From Pilimelia terevasa (lineage in GTDB: Bacteria; Actinomycetota; Actinomycetes; Mycobacteriales; Micromonosporaceae), in the NCBI RefSeq assembly GCF_014647915.1, contig NZ_BMQC01000014.1:1-64000 (forward strand): a stretch of DNA of 64,000 nt, read 5' to 3'. Of the stretch, positions 63,763 to 64,000 are shown piece after piece. The position numbers and the translations under genes were made by a program. Numbering within the stretch: the first letter of the stretch is position 1; the number at the start of each line of letters is the position of its first letter. The notes under the pieces are model-generated. The model worked only from the letters and a program-made list of their open reading frames with translations. It had not been told where the DNA came from and did no database searches.

Positions 63763-64000
63763 GTGGCCCACGTGCACCCCCGCCGCCCGTCCCGGCGCGT
63801 CCTGACCGCCGCCCTCGCCGCCGGCCTCGCGCTGGCCGGTGCCGGCGCGGCACCCGCGGCCGCCGCGCCGACGAAAGCGGAGCTCCGCGAGAAGATCGCC
63901 AAGCAGTCCGCCACCCTCAAGCAGGTGAGCGAGGACTACAACGAGGCGCGCGAGCAGCTCACGGCGAACGAGAACAAGATCAAGGAAATCCGCACCCGGA
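63763..64000 (+). CDS. start of a secreted coiled-coil protein, probably NlpC/P60 hydrolase (cut by window end)
   Basis: Only the first 79 residues are present: a signal peptide (VLTAALAAGLALAGAGAAPAAA, cleavage about residue 36) and the beginning of a charged coiled coil (ELREKIAKQSATLKQVSEDYNEAREQL). This start is typical of RipA/CwlO-like peptidoglycan hydrolases whose catalytic NlpC/P60 domain lies at the C-terminus, here outside the window. GTG start with GAAGGA 10 bases upstream. The 232-base spacer before it has no gene. Confidence 0.7.
   Translation, partial: MAHVHPRRPSRRVLTAALAAGLALAGAGAAPAAAAPTKAELREKIAKQSATLKQVSEDYNEAREQLTANENKIKEIRTR

Overview
The window comes from a very GC-rich actinobacterium, most likely a member of the Micromonosporaceae. 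The clues are the actinobacterial 16S leader at the left edge, GTG starts and GTGA stop/start overlaps throughout, the clpP1-clpP2-clpX/tig block, an actinomycete integrative and conjugative element (AICE), and several actinobacteria-specific DUF families. No species name can be read from the sequence.

Layout. At 1-5,560 (minus strand) lie the first bases and leader of a 16S rRNA gene, clpX, clpP2, clpP1, the trigger factor gene tig and tRNA-Pro, followed by tRNA-Gly on the plus strand. At 5,513-15,316 a pSAM2-type AICE is integrated in the 3' end of tRNA-Gly. Its borders are exact 49-bp direct repeats. It carries int, xis, a RepSA-like initiator, four small genes, an FtsK/TraSA-type DNA translocase, more small genes, a GntR/UTRA regulator, a glycosyltransferase-like cargo gene, and about 1 kb of structured non-coding DNA next to attR.

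From 15.3 to 31.9 kb the chromosome resumes with rpiB, a DUF1015 protein, aminopeptidase N, an HNH nuclease, a MscS channel, an MFS transporter, a group II truncated haemoglobin, a secreted propeller-like protein, a YbjN-type protein, an acyl-CoA thioesterase and ettA. From 32.2 to 36.2 kb is a trehalose pair: otsA, then one long gene in which trehalose-6-phosphate phosphatase is fused to a GH15 (trehalase/glucoamylase-type) domain. From 36.2 to 48.1 kb two cobalamin operons (cobC-cobT-cobA and cbiB-cobQ) flank a bifunctional penicillin-binding protein, a GNAT acetyltransferase, a SURF1 protein and an M20 peptidase.

From 48.2 to 64.0 kb are a single-stranded DNA-binding protein, a hydrolase, tRNA-Arg, a lipoprotein hydrolase, a VOC protein, a small MerR-like regulator, a GntR/PH-domain pair, a DUF1906 lysozyme-like secreted protein, a PhoX-like protein, ahpC-ahpD, a divergent glycosyltransferase/glycogen-debranching-like pair, small membrane proteins, and the start of a secreted coiled-coil (probably NlpC/P60) protein cut by the window end.

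The points most worth follow-up are the non-coding DNA beside attR (a 23-bp perfect hairpin and a G-quadruplex motif), the glycosyltransferase cargo translationally coupled to the AICE regulator, the OtsB-GH15 fusion, and several promoter/operator arrangements (leaderless GntR, MerR-like dyad, hairpin over the penicillin-binding protein start).
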